Of a stretch of DNA of 64,000 nt, positions 23,478 to 30,291 are shown one piece after another. The stretch is from a virus. Location of the stretch: positions 24,469-88,468 of the IMG/VR virus record IMGVR_UViG_3300042261_002391, one strand, 5' to 3'. Numbering within the stretch: position 1 is the first letter of the stretch; each line of letters begins with the position of its first letter. Made by a program: the position numbers and the translations under genes. The notes beneath the pieces are model-generated. The model saw only the letters and a list, made by a program, of their open reading frames with translations, ran no database searches and was not told the origin of the DNA.

Positions 23478-23878
23478 TATTTTTTACGATTATTCTTACG
23501 TGATTGTTTCTGCATTTTGTTACGATTTTGACGTTTCTTTTTGTACGCAGCATCGAATTGATTAACAGTAACATTTCCCCGGTGAACAATTGGTTTGAAT
23601 TTAATTTTCGATTGTTTCAACTGTTCAATCAAAAATTCACGTTTCTGTTCTTCAGTGAGTTCTAATAGTTCTTCAGCATCAGGTACTAATTCAAATTCCG
23701 GTGAGGAAATAAAACCGTCAGCTAATTCGTTTTTTAATTCATCAACAACAGGAGCATTACTTAATACATCCTGCAAATCATCTTTTTCTCGCATATTGTA
23801 ATAATTTTTAATGTCATCTAAAGTTAACTCAATATCTGGATATACCACCTGTTCAATGTCTCGTTTACCTTTAGTCAT
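23477..23878 (-). CDS. Hypothetical protein with basic tail
   Basis: 133 residues: acidic N-terminal 90 residues and a C-terminal 25-residue stretch of Lys, Arg, Asn and Gln that may bind nucleic acid. First gene of the four-gene operon; only a weak host-type promoter (TTG near 23923, TATTTTTA) is seen upstream. Confidence 0.7.
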   Translation of the reverse strand: MTKGKRDIEQVVYPDIELTLDDIKNYYNMREKDDLQDVLSNAPVVDELKNELADGFISSPEFELVPDAEELLELTEEQKREFLIEQLKQSKIKFKPIVHRGNVTVNQFDAAYKKKRQNRNKMQKQSRKNNRKK

Positions 23879-23926
23879 GTAATTTATTTTTGTGTAAAAA
23901 TATAAAATGTTTTTTTTATATACAAG

Positions 23927-23953
23927 AAAAAAGGGAGCATTGCCCCCTTTTTT
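23927..23953. terminator. Bidirectional terminator
   Basis: GGG-x-GC / GC-x-CCC stem inside A6 and T6 runs, at the end of the 23956-24399 gene. Confidence 0.8.
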
Positions 23954-23955
23954 AT

Positions 23956-24399
23956 TTACTTCTTGTAAAAATCACCCTTTTCGGCTTTATACACATCATA
24001 TGCATCGATTGCTATTTTACGTGCTGCTATATATTTTTTACGTGCTTCTTGAATTTTTTCTTCCTTAAGACTTATTTTTACTGATGGTGCTGGACTTTTA
24101 AAATCCTTATACACCTCACGTTGCAAGAAGTGAAAGAAACGATTAATTGTACGCAATGTTTGTTTATTAACACAACTATTGATATTATTCTTCAATTTCT
24201 TTCTTTGGTTGAGAGATAAGTTTGTAATCATTAATGATAAAATGTTTTCATTAATGTTGAAGTTATTCAATCTCCAATTTTCAATTGCAATTTTTTCATT
24301 GATTTTTTGTACTGCGGTGTTTACACCTTTTACTAACTCGTTTACGCTTCTGTGATTTAATACGTTATTTTCTTTTACTAAAGTTTCCATAATATACAT
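23956..24399 (-). CDS. Hypothetical basic helical protein
   Basis: 147 residues (or 144 from the ATG at 24390), rich in Lys, Asn and Arg, mostly helical. It is preceded by an 85-nt leader with cloverleaf potential (24411-24495). Not recognised. Confidence 0.7.
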   Translation of the reverse strand: MYIMETLVKENNVLNHRSVNELVKGVNTAVQKINEKIAIENWRLNNFNINENILSLMITNLSLNQRKKLKNNINSCVNKQTLRTINRFFHFLQREVYKDFKSPAPSVKISLKEEKIQEARKKYIAARKIAIDAYDVYKAEKGDFYKK

Positions 24400-24410
24400 T
24401 TTTTATTTTT

Positions 24411-24495
24411 GATTATAATTTATTGAACAATAATAATATTCCAAATTCCGATATGGAATATTTGCGATTCTCAAATCACGAATCTGGTTATAATC
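24411..24495 (-). ncRNA. Cloverleaf-like leader, second example
   Basis: 85 nt closed by an 8-bp stem (GATTATAA/TTATAATC) around three arms: GATTC/GAATC, a 9-bp AATATTCCA/TGGAATATT and TTATTG/CAATAA. It lies 12 nt before the ATG at 24399. Same length and layout as the leader at 2904-2988 but no shared sequence. AT-rich stems make chance pairing more likely here. Confidence 0.35.
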
Positions 24496-24541
24496 AAACT
24501 ATTATGGAGGTCTGTTGATAATCTATGTGTCTTTCATACTT

Positions 24542-24880
24542 TTAATTTTTTAATGCTAAATCTAATGATTGAGTAATTTTACGCATCTCCGGAGTACCGT
24601 AGAAGCATACAGAGGTCATTTGGTTGTCGATGTCAGGTTCGTGGAACGAAATAACATCAGCACCATTAGAAACTAATTTTGAATAAAGTTTTTGGAGTTC
24701 ATCTTCATTATTAATTTCAAGTACGATAATGTAATTAGAAGCTTCATACCATCTATTAAACAATTTATTATTTTTTATCGAAAAATCAGCAATGGCATGA
24801 TTTGATTGTGCAATCATTAATCCATTACTTAAATCATTTCTAACAACAATAACTAATTTATCAATCTACTTATCTTTCAT
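24542..24880 (-). CDS. Peptidyl-tRNA hydrolase (PTH2-like) with an in-frame TAG at codon 5
   Basis: The conserved part, KLVIVVRNDLSNG through SNHAIADF, WYEASNYIIVLEI and FHEPDIDNQMTSVCFYG, matches the PTH2-type family, which frees tRNA from stalled peptidyl-tRNA. The first internal ATG (24817) would cut off the first strand, KLVIVVRNDL. Reading upstream gives ATG-KDK-TAG-ID-KLV; the TAG (24866-24868) is also the stop of the upstream endonuclease, in the same frame. Full-length protein would need TAG readthrough, a non-ATG start (ATT) after the TAG, or is not made. An amber-suppressor tRNA lies 1.1 kb upstream. Confidence 0.7.
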
Positions 24881-25783
24881 AACTAAACAATTTAATTTAT
24901 TAATAATATTTTCGTTATATTTTATTCTAATCATTCTTATTTTATTTTCAAAGCAATAGTTGTTTTTTATTAAGTCCCTTCTTTTAATGTTTAAAAATTC
25001 TGACTTCCCGCCAAATGCATCAATTGGCTTATAATGTTGAATTCCATCAAATTCAATGACAATATTTAAATCAGGTAAATAAAAATCAAATCTAAGATTA
25101 CCATTATCGATACAATTATCAAATGATTTTTCTCTTATATAGAGTATATTTTCATTGTTTAAAAATTCAGCAATAATAGATTCTCCTTTTGATTCATTAC
25201 ATATTGGACATCCAATTCCTCTCATGTGATGTACTGGTGCTTGTTGAAACATACCGTGATTAGGACATATTATTGTAACTTTGGTTTTATTGTTAATATA
25301 ATTAACCAATGAATAGTCATACTTTCTATTATGAATATTATTCGATGTTTCAATAAATTCTTCCTGAGATAATTTAAGTTTATTAGCCTTATATTCAATT
25401 GCGCATTTAGGACAGCCTGACTTTTTTAAAATGTGACTTTTAGGCGTTTGTTGAAATATACCGTGTTTTTTACACTGAATTTTTATTTTGGTATAATAAT
25501 TTACATAATCAACCAATGTATAATCATACGTATCGCCATGTATCTCGACACATTTAGCAATAATATCTAATGTGGTATGCCTATTTTTTTGCAAAATTTT
25601 AGTATACCCACATTTTTTACAACCTTGACCAGCTATATGATTTTTAGGCGTTTGAAAAAAATCGCCATGAATTGGACACGTGATAATTATTTTTGTAGTG
25701 TTATTAATATATTCGACTTTATTATAGTCATACTTATCACCATGTTTTTTTATTGCATTAAGTATAAATTTACTAGTATTCAT
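24866..25783 (-). CDS. Homing-type endonuclease (Vsr/EDxHD-like) with zinc-finger repeats
   Basis: 305 residues. Three repeats of about 60-70 residues carry HGDxYDYxxVxYxN, then CPIHG/CKKHG/CPNHG and a CxxC finger. The C-terminal domain (RFDFYLPDLNIVIEFDGIQHY, then RRDLIKNNYC, MIRIKY) is a Vsr-like PD-(D/E)xK nuclease. It is a mobile gene inserted within a duplicated PTH2 region and ends in TAG. Late-type box at 25796-25804. Confidence 0.85.
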   Translation of the reverse strand: MNTSKFILNAIKKHGDKYDYNKVEYINNTTKIIITCPIHGDFFQTPKNHIAGQGCKKCGYTKILQKNRHTTLDIIAKCVEIHGDTYDYTLVDYVNYYTKIKIQCKKHGIFQQTPKSHILKKSGCPKCAIEYKANKLKLSQEEFIETSNNIHNRKYDYSLVNYINNKTKVTIICPNHGMFQQAPVHHMRGIGCPICNESKGESIIAEFLNNENILYIREKSFDNCIDNGNLRFDFYLPDLNIVIEFDGIQHYKPIDAFGGKSEFLNIKRRDLIKNNYCFENKIRMIRIKYNENIINKLNCLVMKDK

Positions 25784-25795
25784 AATATCGTTTAC

Positions 25796-25804
25796 TATAA
25801 ATAC
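25796..25804 (-). promoter_or_regulatory. Late-type GTATTTATA box
   Basis: Minus strand, 13 bp before the endonuclease ATG. Confidence 0.6.
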
Positions 25805-25814
25805 TAAGTATTTG

Positions 25815-25885
25815 TCTAAAAGATAACCAGCTTTTAAATCCTTTCTGGTAATCGTAACTAATTTAACCTAGTGTGTGTGTCTCAT
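25815..25885 (-). pseudogene. 5' remnant of a PTH2-like gene, interrupted by the endonuclease
   Basis: ATG-RHTH-TAG-V-KLVTITRKDLKAGYLL: the KLV..R.DL..G stretch is the N-terminus of the PTH2-like family and aligns with the intact copy (KLVIVVRNDLSNG) downstream of the endonuclease. It also has a TAG (25868-25870) just before KLV. The frame runs on into the endonuclease ATG. It has a late-type box and a host-type promoter of its own. Confidence 0.6.
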
Positions 25886-25902
25886 AACTTTTAGAGTTTA
25901 AT

Positions 25903-25911
25903 TATAAATAC
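25903..25911 (-). promoter_or_regulatory. Late-type GTATTTATA box
   Basis: Minus strand, 18 bp before the ATG of the PTH2 remnant. Confidence 0.6.
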
Positions 25912-25921
25912 TATTGAATTG

Positions 25922-25951
25922 CAAATGTAATGAATAATTTTTAATATACAA
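25922..25951 (-). promoter_or_regulatory. Host-type promoter (TTG-N19-TACATTTG)
   Basis: Perfect TAnnTTTG on the minus strand between the suppressor tRNA and the PTH2 remnant. Confidence 0.75.
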
Positions 25952-25972
25952 GCAATTTCAAATAAATTTTTG

Positions 25973-26046
25973 AGATTCTAGTGGGATTCGAACCCACGAT
26001 TTTCAAGTTTTAGAGACCTGTGCAATAACCACTCTGCCATAGAACC
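25973..26046 (-). tRNA. tRNA-Sup(CTA), amber suppressor
   Basis: Acceptor GGTTCTA/TAGAATC, D-arm GCAG/TTGC, anticodon stem CAGGT/ACTTG with a canonical loop CTCTAAA (U33, anticodon CTA, A37), T-arm GTGGG/CCCAC, U73. CTA pairs with the codon UAG. The D-arm resembles that of the TTG tRNA at 62913, hinting at Gln, but the amino acid is not proven. Confidence 0.9.
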
Positions 26047-26055
26047 ATTTAATTA

Positions 26056-26505
26056 TTAATCAACTACGATTTCAAAATCGACATCTTTTTCACTTGAGCT
26101 GCAGTAAAATCTAAAGCTATAACCCTTATCTTTACAGGCAGCAATTAATCTGTGAGCAAATTCTTCACCACCACCATCATTTTCAGGCATTAATACCTCA
26201 ATATCGTCAATTATAATCGTCTTGAATGGCGGTTCTTTAATACTATCATCATATCTTGCAATGACGCATTTTTTAATAACTTCTTCTTTAACTGTAACAT
26301 CATTAAGAAGATTAAATTTATTTAAAACACTTCTCACGTTTTTATGAAATGTATTGCCATTACGAAAACTTACTGATGTTTCAGTGGGTAACACACCTAA
26401 TTTACCTTCTTTATTCAGAATTGAATTTGCAGTTCCCAATGCTTTCTCTAAACGAACTACATATTCAGCTATATTGTAGATTTTATTATTCCTATTAATC
26501 TTCAT
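26056..26505 (-). CDS. Hypothetical protein
   Basis: 149 residues from the ATG at 26505. A basic N-terminal half, then acidic C-terminal half containing PENDGGGEEFAHRLIAACKDKG. Overlaps the preceding gene by 11 nt. Not recognised. It ends 10 nt before the suppressor tRNA, so the two may share a transcript. Confidence 0.7.
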   Translation of the reverse strand: MKINRNNKIYNIAEYVVRLEKALGTANSILNKEGKLGVLPTETSVSFRNGNTFHKNVRSVLNKFNLLNDVTVKEEVIKKCVIARYDDSIKEPPFKTIIIDDIEVLMPENDGGGEEFAHRLIAACKDKGYSFRFYCSSSEKDVDFEIVVD

Positions 26506-26767
26506 TGTCTTCAAATTTAAACATTTTTTTTCGTATTATCTCGTAGTTTTTAAAGCATAAGCACATTGTTTTAAACTCTTTGCCTTCTTTAGCTACTTGA
26601 TAAATATATTTTTCACCTTCTTTAATTGTTATCTGCAAACCATTATCAATTCCCCAATCTTTTCTTTCTTCCGGGGTACTATGACTCATTATATAAACAT
26701 AGCCATCACATAAACGTTCGAATTTAGATATTGGATATGTTCGTTTTAATAATTCAAAGTTTTGCAT
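26495..26767 (-). CDS. Hypothetical protein
   Basis: 90 residues, with SHSTPEERKDWGIDNG and a Cys-containing MCLCFKNYE. ECF-type promoter directly upstream (26781-26808). First gene of a short unit leading to the suppressor tRNA. Not recognised. Confidence 0.7.
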   Translation of the reverse strand: MQNFELLKRTYPISKFERLCDGYVYIMSHSTPEERKDWGIDNGLQITIKEGEKYIYQVAKEGKEFKTMCLCFKNYEIIRKKMFKFEDNED

Positions 26768-26780
26768 AGAACTACATTTA

Positions 26781-26808
26781 TATACGAAACAGATTGAAAA
26801 AGGTTACA
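26781..26808 (-). promoter_or_regulatory. ECF-type promoter overlapping the upstream stop codon
   Basis: TGTAACC, 15 nt, CGTATA on the minus strand. The TAA in TGTAACC is the stop of the 26804-27019 gene. Confidence 0.7.
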
Positions 26809-27019
26809 AAATATCTTTAATAATTTCATCAAACTCTTCTGCGGTCATACTTACTTCCATTCTAAGCTCAGAAATCTTTCTTATAGCAAACACTGCTTCG
26901 CCATAAGCATCTTCATAAATAACAAATAATTGATTGTCGTATTCGCCGGAAAATGGCTTCAACAAAGTCATTGCTGAATCTTCGTCGTAAATTGTAATTG
27001 CTTTTCTTTTATTTGACAT
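26804..27019 (-). CDS. Small hypothetical protein
   Basis: 71 residues from the ATG at 27019, just downstream of tRNA-Met (27038); the frame upstream of this ATG runs through tRNA genes and is not used. YDNQLFVIYEDAYGEAVFAI suggests a beta-sheet. Not recognised. Confidence 0.7.
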   Translation of the reverse strand: MSNKRKAITIYDEDSAMTLLKPFSGEYDNQLFVIYEDAYGEAVFAIRKISELRMEVSMTAEEFDEIIKDIL

Positions 27020-27037
27020 GTTGAGTAAATTTTTTTG

Positions 27038-27123
27038 TAGCGGATACAGGATTCGAACCTGTGACTCCTTTTGGGAGTTCTGGCTTATGAGACCAGCGAG
27101 ATAGTCCACTTCTCTAATCCACA
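27038..27123 (-). tRNA. tRNA with CAT anticodon and long variable arm (Met/Ile2)
   Basis: Anticodon stem CTGGT/GCCAG, loop CTCATAA, D-arm GAGA/TCTC, T-arm ACAGG/CCTGT, A73. Unusually it carries a 5-bp variable hairpin (ACTCC/GGAGT), normally found only in Leu, Ser and Tyr tRNAs, and a T-T mismatch at 1-72. Confidence 0.85.
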
Positions 27124-27128
27124 ATGTG

Positions 27129-27220
27129 CGGAAGGTGAGGGATTCGAACCCTCGGTGCGGAGGTTCTCTCCGCACGGTAGTTTAGCAAACTACTGATTTA
27201 AGCCACTCATCCAACCTTCC
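27129..27220 (-). tRNA. tRNA-Ser(GCT)
   Basis: Acceptor GGAAGGT/ACCTTCC, anticodon stem GTAGT/ACTAC with loop TTGCTAA, long variable arm GTGCGGAG/CTCCGCAC, G73 as expected for Ser. Confidence 0.93.
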
Positions 27221-27430
27221 TTAATTAATAACAATATCCTTATCTGAAAAAGCTTCGCATATTTCAGTATTTGGTTTAATCCATGCTTCACCACATTCAA
27301 GCAAATATCTTGGATATAAATGCTCTTTAGCAAATTTCCTAATATGCTCACAATCTTGAAGCGATAATAACAATACCTTTTCAAGCCGTTCTGCATTATT
27401 TGCAGCCAATGCTTCGCTAACTATACTCAT
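27221..27430 (-). CDS. Small hypothetical protein
   Basis: 69 residues. Its C-terminal part (FAKEHLYPRYLLECG) resembles that of the neighbouring 27433 protein (FARRKLLPWYLSECKG), so the two may be a tandem duplicate. The stop codon is adjacent to tRNA-Ser. Not recognised. Confidence 0.65.
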   Translation of the reverse strand: MSIVSEALAANNAERLEKVLLLSLQDCEHIRKFAKEHLYPRYLLECGEAWIKPNTEICEAFSDKDIVIN

Positions 27431-27432
27431 AC

Positions 27433-27834
27433 TTACTGAACATTAAAGTTTTTCAATATAAATGGATTTGGTTTACCTTTACATTCCGATAAATACCAAG
27501 GCAACAACTTTCTTCTCGCAAATGCACTAACAGCACTTCTAATATCACTCCAATCTGAACCGTTCATTGCATCAAGAATAAGCCTTTCCAAGATTTGAGA
27601 TGTTTCATATTGTACTTCAGATTTGCTTGCTTTAATTGTATTTTCAACTAATGTCTGTTCATAGGCTTCTTCAAGAGTATCGCCCGGATAATACCAATGT
27701 GGACATAAATGAGCTTCAATACCAAGTGTTTCGGCTTCATGCTCCCATTCAGGTTTTTCCCACCTATTTGTACGTTTATTTAAACACCAACCATTTTCGA
27801 TTAGATATTGTTCTCTTTCAAGATTTGTTTTCAT
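27433..27834 (-). CDS. Hypothetical protein
   Basis: 133 residues from the ATG at 27834. Starts with a short Trp-rich motif (LIENGWCLNKRTNRWEKPEW), and ends with FARRKLLPWYLSECKG shared with the next gene. Not recognised. Confidence 0.7.
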   Translation of the reverse strand: MKTNLEREQYLIENGWCLNKRTNRWEKPEWEHEAETLGIEAHLCPHWYYPGDTLEEAYEQTLVENTIKASKSEVQYETSQILERLILDAMNGSDWSDIRSAVSAFARRKLLPWYLSECKGKPNPFILKNFNVQ

Positions 27835-27835
27835 A

Positions 27836-28057
27836 TTATTCAACTTTTACGTGTTTCAATGAATCACATGGAACACAAGTTATCGATGAATATGAACCGC
27901 CTTGTGTGCTAACGCTATTAACAACAGCATAGCATAAGCCAGTCCGTTCATCTTTAAAATATGTCAAATTTTTCTTAACCTGTTTAATATCTGTTTCTTC
28001 ACTCATTTGACATGAGGCAACAAAAAATACCAATAATAACAATGCAATCTTTTTCAT
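27836..28057 (-). CDS. Small lipoprotein
   Basis: 73 residues from the ATG at 28057: MKKIALLLLVFFVASC is a signal peptide with lipobox ASC, so lipidation at Cys16 is likely. The mature part contains TGLCYAV and ITCVPCD. Similar small exported proteins exist in Bacteroidota phages. It could alter the infected cell's surface (inference). ECF-type promoter at 28074-28102. Confidence 0.8.
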   Translation of the reverse strand: MKKIALLLLVFFVASCQMSEETDIKQVKKNLTYFKDERTGLCYAVVNSVSTQGGSYSSITCVPCDSLKHVKVE

Positions 28058-28073
28058 ACCATTCTTTTTGCAA

Positions 28074-28102
28074 TTATACGAAAACAATTTGAAATTGTTA
28101 CA
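28074..28102 (-). promoter_or_regulatory. ECF-type promoter overlapping the upstream stop codon
   Basis: TGTAACA, 15 nt, CGTATAA on the minus strand; the TAA is the stop of the HNH gene at 28098. Confidence 0.7.
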
Positions 28103-28793
28103 ACTTTTTCAATAAATTTTTATTTTCATTTCTTTTTTCTCTTCTTTTAGTTCTCCCGTTACCCTTATTTAATGCACCATATGTCGGTGTTAATGAATGG
28201 CAATTAGGACATAATAATTCTAAATTATTCAAGCTATTATTGTCAGAATTTCCATCTTTATGTTCTAATTGTATTGGTACTAATCCAGTAGTTTGATTAA
28301 TTTCATGCCATCCACACTTCATACATTTATCACCACATTTAAATATTAAATATTTTTTATATGTATCTGAGCTATATGTTGTGTTACCCGATTCGATATT
28401 ATTGAAAATTAAATTTTGTTTATATGTATTACTACATTCAACAGAACAAAATTTATTTTGATTACTGTTTAAATCATTTCCACAATTTAAACATTTTTTT
28501 AGCTTTACAAAATTGCTCACTCTTTTAGGATATTTTCTATTATTATATTTAGCACTACACGACCTACAACAAAATTTTCTACTATCATTAATCATTCCGA
28601 TAAATTCGCCACCACAATTTAAGCAAACAATCTTTTCACGTATATTAGATGTATTTTGTTTATATCCTAATTTATTTAATTTAACTTGAACGCTCCTAAA
28701 ACTACGATTTAATTCTTTAGCGATTCCTTCAAGTCTCATACCTGATTTATTCAAAAAAACAGCTTTTTCAATATCTTCTTTCGACCATTTCAT
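28098..28793 (-). CDS. HNH homing endonuclease
   Basis: 231 residues. N-terminal helix-turn-helix (KEDIEKAVFLNKSGMRLEGI), two CxxC fingers in the middle, and a C-terminal HNH domain with CMKCGW, LEHKDGNSDNNSLNNLELLC and PNCHSLTPTYG. Late-type box at 28808, and tRNA-Gly lies 59 nt upstream. Mobile gene in the tRNA cluster. Confidence 0.9.
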   Translation of the reverse strand: MKWSKEDIEKAVFLNKSGMRLEGIAKELNRSFRSVQVKLNKLGYKQNTSNIREKIVCLNCGGEFIGMINDSRKFCCRSCSAKYNNRKYPKRVSNFVKLKKCLNCGNDLNSNQNKFCSVECSNTYKQNLIFNNIESGNTTYSSDTYKKYLIFKCGDKCMKCGWHEINQTTGLVPIQLEHKDGNSDNNSLNNLELLCPNCHSLTPTYGALNKGNGRTKRREKRNENKNLLKKL

Positions 28794-28807
28794 AATATAT
28801 AATTTAT

Positions 28808-28816
28808 TATAAATAC
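28808..28816 (-). promoter_or_regulatory. Late-type GTATTTATA box
   Basis: Minus strand, 15 bp before the HNH ATG; preceded by TTTTTTCG. Confidence 0.6.
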
Positions 28817-28851
28817 TATAAAATGCGAAAAAAGATTTTCGAAACTAATTG

Positions 28852-28925
28852 TGCGGGTAAAGGGAGTCGAACCCTCTCTATTTCTGCTTGGCAAGCAGAT
28901 GCACCACCAACTATGCGTCACCCGC
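28852..28925 (-). tRNA. tRNA-Gly(GCC)
   Basis: Acceptor GCGGGTG/TACCCGC, anticodon stem TCTGC/GCAGA with loop TTGCCAA, T-arm GAGGG/CCCTT. Confidence 0.92.
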
Positions 28926-28957
28926 AAATTAGCAGGAATTACTTCCTGCAATTTTTT

Positions 28958-29158
28958 TTAAGGCATGAGCCTAAATGTTAGCTTATTTCTAAGTTTTGGA
29001 TTGCCAACCCAATACACATATTCTTCAGCTTTTTCATAAGCATAGAATTGGGAAATAGCTTTAACATAGAACGTTAGAACTTCACCACTCGTAAGCGTGA
29101 ATTCTACCAACCAATATTTCATTGGTTGTTTTTCGATAACCTTTTTTGAATTCTTCAT
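28958..29158 (-). CDS. Small hypothetical protein
   Basis: 66 residues: a basic start, then YWLVEFTLTSGEVLTFYVKA and YAYEKAEEYVYW, a likely small beta-sheet with one helix. A 21-bp palindrome lies directly upstream. A GCAGGAA/TTCCTGC hairpin separates it from tRNA-Gly. Not recognised. Confidence 0.7.
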   Translation of the reverse strand: MKNSKKVIEKQPMKYWLVEFTLTSGEVLTFYVKAISQFYAYEKAEEYVYWVGNPKLRNKLTFRLMP

Positions 29159-29166
29159 TCTTGCAA

Positions 29167-29187
29167 TTTATCAGATAATCTGATAAA
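29167..29187. repeat. 21-bp palindrome upstream of the 29158 start
   Basis: TTTATCAGAT-A-ATCTGATAAA, perfect 10-bp arms, 9 bp before the ATG. Operator or leader hairpin. Confidence 0.8.
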
Positions 29188-29227
29188 CTACGAACTGTTA
29201 ACTTTTCTCATACTCATTATTACATTG

Positions 29228-29303
29228 AACGTCTGGAGGGATTCGAACCCTCATGTATCCAATTACACTTCTCTACGTTCGTAGCGTAGCGTGATACAGA
29301 CGC
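29228..29303 (-). tRNA. Aberrant tRNA-like element, Arg(ACG)-like, no normal D-arm
   Basis: Acceptor GCGTCTG/CAGACGT and T-arm GAGGG/CCCTC are intact. Only 7 nt (TATCACG) separate the acceptor from a perfect arm CTACG-CTACGAA-CGTAG (ACG). A GTGTA/TACAT arm follows, before the T-arm. If that later arm is the anticodon arm, TGG (Pro) could be read instead. Confidence 0.6.
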
Positions 29304-29307
29304 ATGT

Positions 29308-29898
29308 TTATTTTTTTCTGTTTTCGTATTTTAAGTATCTTTCTTTTCTTGCAGAATTTTTATTTTTAGATGTAAATGTATCCAATTGACTATTACAATT
29401 AGAACAAACTAATCGTAAATTTTCTCGTTTATTATTTGAAGCATCACCGTTAATATGGTCTAGCACAAATACTAAAGGTTTCCCATTCCAAAAATTTTCA
29501 ATACCACAAATCGCACATTTATTATCTTGTTCTTTTAATACGTGTTTTTTTACAAACACAGGCATATAATCGGCTCTACAATATTTTTCGTTATTTTTTA
29601 AAAAATCTTCGTATTTTATTTTTGCCTTATATTCAAACTCACATGTTTTATTACAATATTTCCCACAATAATAATCACATTCTTTACCACAATTAAGACA
29701 ATAAACAATCTTTTTTTTACCCTTATTTGCTGGAACAAAATTAATTGGGAATTTAGCTCTCCTTGGTAATGAAATTCCTAAACTATTACATATTTTTTTT
29801 ATATATGTATCGGAAACATTATACATTTTACCGATTTCACGATATGTTTTTTTTTCAACAAAAATTAAATTTTCTAATTCTTCTTTAATGTATTTCAT
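29308..29898 (-). CDS. HNH homing endonuclease
   Basis: 196 residues. N-terminal helix-turn-helix (TYREIGKMYNVSDTYIKKIC), CLNCGKEC/CGKYCNKTC fingers, then an HNH domain with CAICG, LDHINGDASNNKRENLRLVC and SNCNSQ. It ends 5 nt from the aberrant tRNA at 29228-29303. Late-type box at 29911. Confidence 0.9.
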   Translation of the reverse strand: MKYIKEELENLIFVEKKTYREIGKMYNVSDTYIKKICNSLGISLPRRAKFPINFVPANKGKKKIVYCLNCGKECDYYCGKYCNKTCEFEYKAKIKYEDFLKNNEKYCRADYMPVFVKKHVLKEQDNKCAICGIENFWNGKPLVFVLDHINGDASNNKRENLRLVCSNCNSQLDTFTSKNKNSARKERYLKYENRKK

Positions 29899-29910
29899 AA
29901 TATTTTTTTA

Positions 29911-29919
29911 TATAAATAC
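29911..29919 (-). promoter_or_regulatory. Late-type GTATTTATA box
   Basis: Minus strand, 13 bp before the HNH ATG. Confidence 0.6.
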
Positions 29920-29981
29920 TATGAATATTAAAATCGAACTAAAAAATCAAAAATAAATTTTATTGTTATTGGTTCGATTAG

Positions 29982-30053
29982 TAGGGATTAGAGGATTCGA
30001 ACCTTTACAATTTTGTTAGGAACAAAATATGCTATCCATTACATCAAACCCCC
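29982..30053 (-). tRNA. tRNA-Arg(CCT)
   Basis: Acceptor GGGGGTT/AATCCCT, D-arm ATGT/GCAT, anticodon stem TTTTG/CAAAA with loop TTCCTAA, A73. Close paralogue of the TCT tRNA at 30182. Confidence 0.88.
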
Positions 30054-30055
30054 AT

Positions 30056-30166
30056 TTAATTTTCATCTGTTTTAATTGGTATATAAATAACCTCACCGCA
30101 ACATAAACCATAGTCACTTCCATTAATTGGAGCTACTGGTTGATTACATTTAGGACAATATGCCAT
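30056..30166 (-). CDS. Very small zinc-ribbon protein
   Basis: 36 residues starting MAYCPKCNQPV and containing GLCCGE, i.e. a possible CxxC...CC zinc site. It fills the gap between two tRNA-Arg genes exactly. Small, so moderate confidence. Confidence 0.55.
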   Translation of the reverse strand: MAYCPKCNQPVAPINGSDYGLCCGEVIYIPIKTDEN

Positions 30167-30181
30167 ATGTTTTAAATTTAG

Positions 30182-30253
30182 TAGGAATTAGAGGATTCGA
30201 ACCTCTACGATTTCGTTAGAAGCGAAATATGCTATCCATTACATCAAATCCCC
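30182..30253 (-). tRNA. tRNA-Arg(TCT)
   Basis: Acceptor GGGGATT/AATTCCT, anticodon stem TTTCG/CGAAA with loop CTTCTAA, T-arm GAGG/CCTC, A73. Confidence 0.92.
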
Positions 30254-30291
30254 GTTAGTGAACATTACCCTATTACCTATAGAGGCAAATA

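Noticed and set aside
24866-25885. Group I intron carrying the endonuclease in the PTH2 gene
   Set aside because: The downstream piece repeats the 5' coding part rather than continuing it, so splicing would not restore one protein; no intron core was recognised.
27060-27175. N-terminal extension of the 26804 gene and similar long starts at 48861 and 61752
   Set aside because: These run through tRNA genes; a later ATG gives a sensible protein start in each case.
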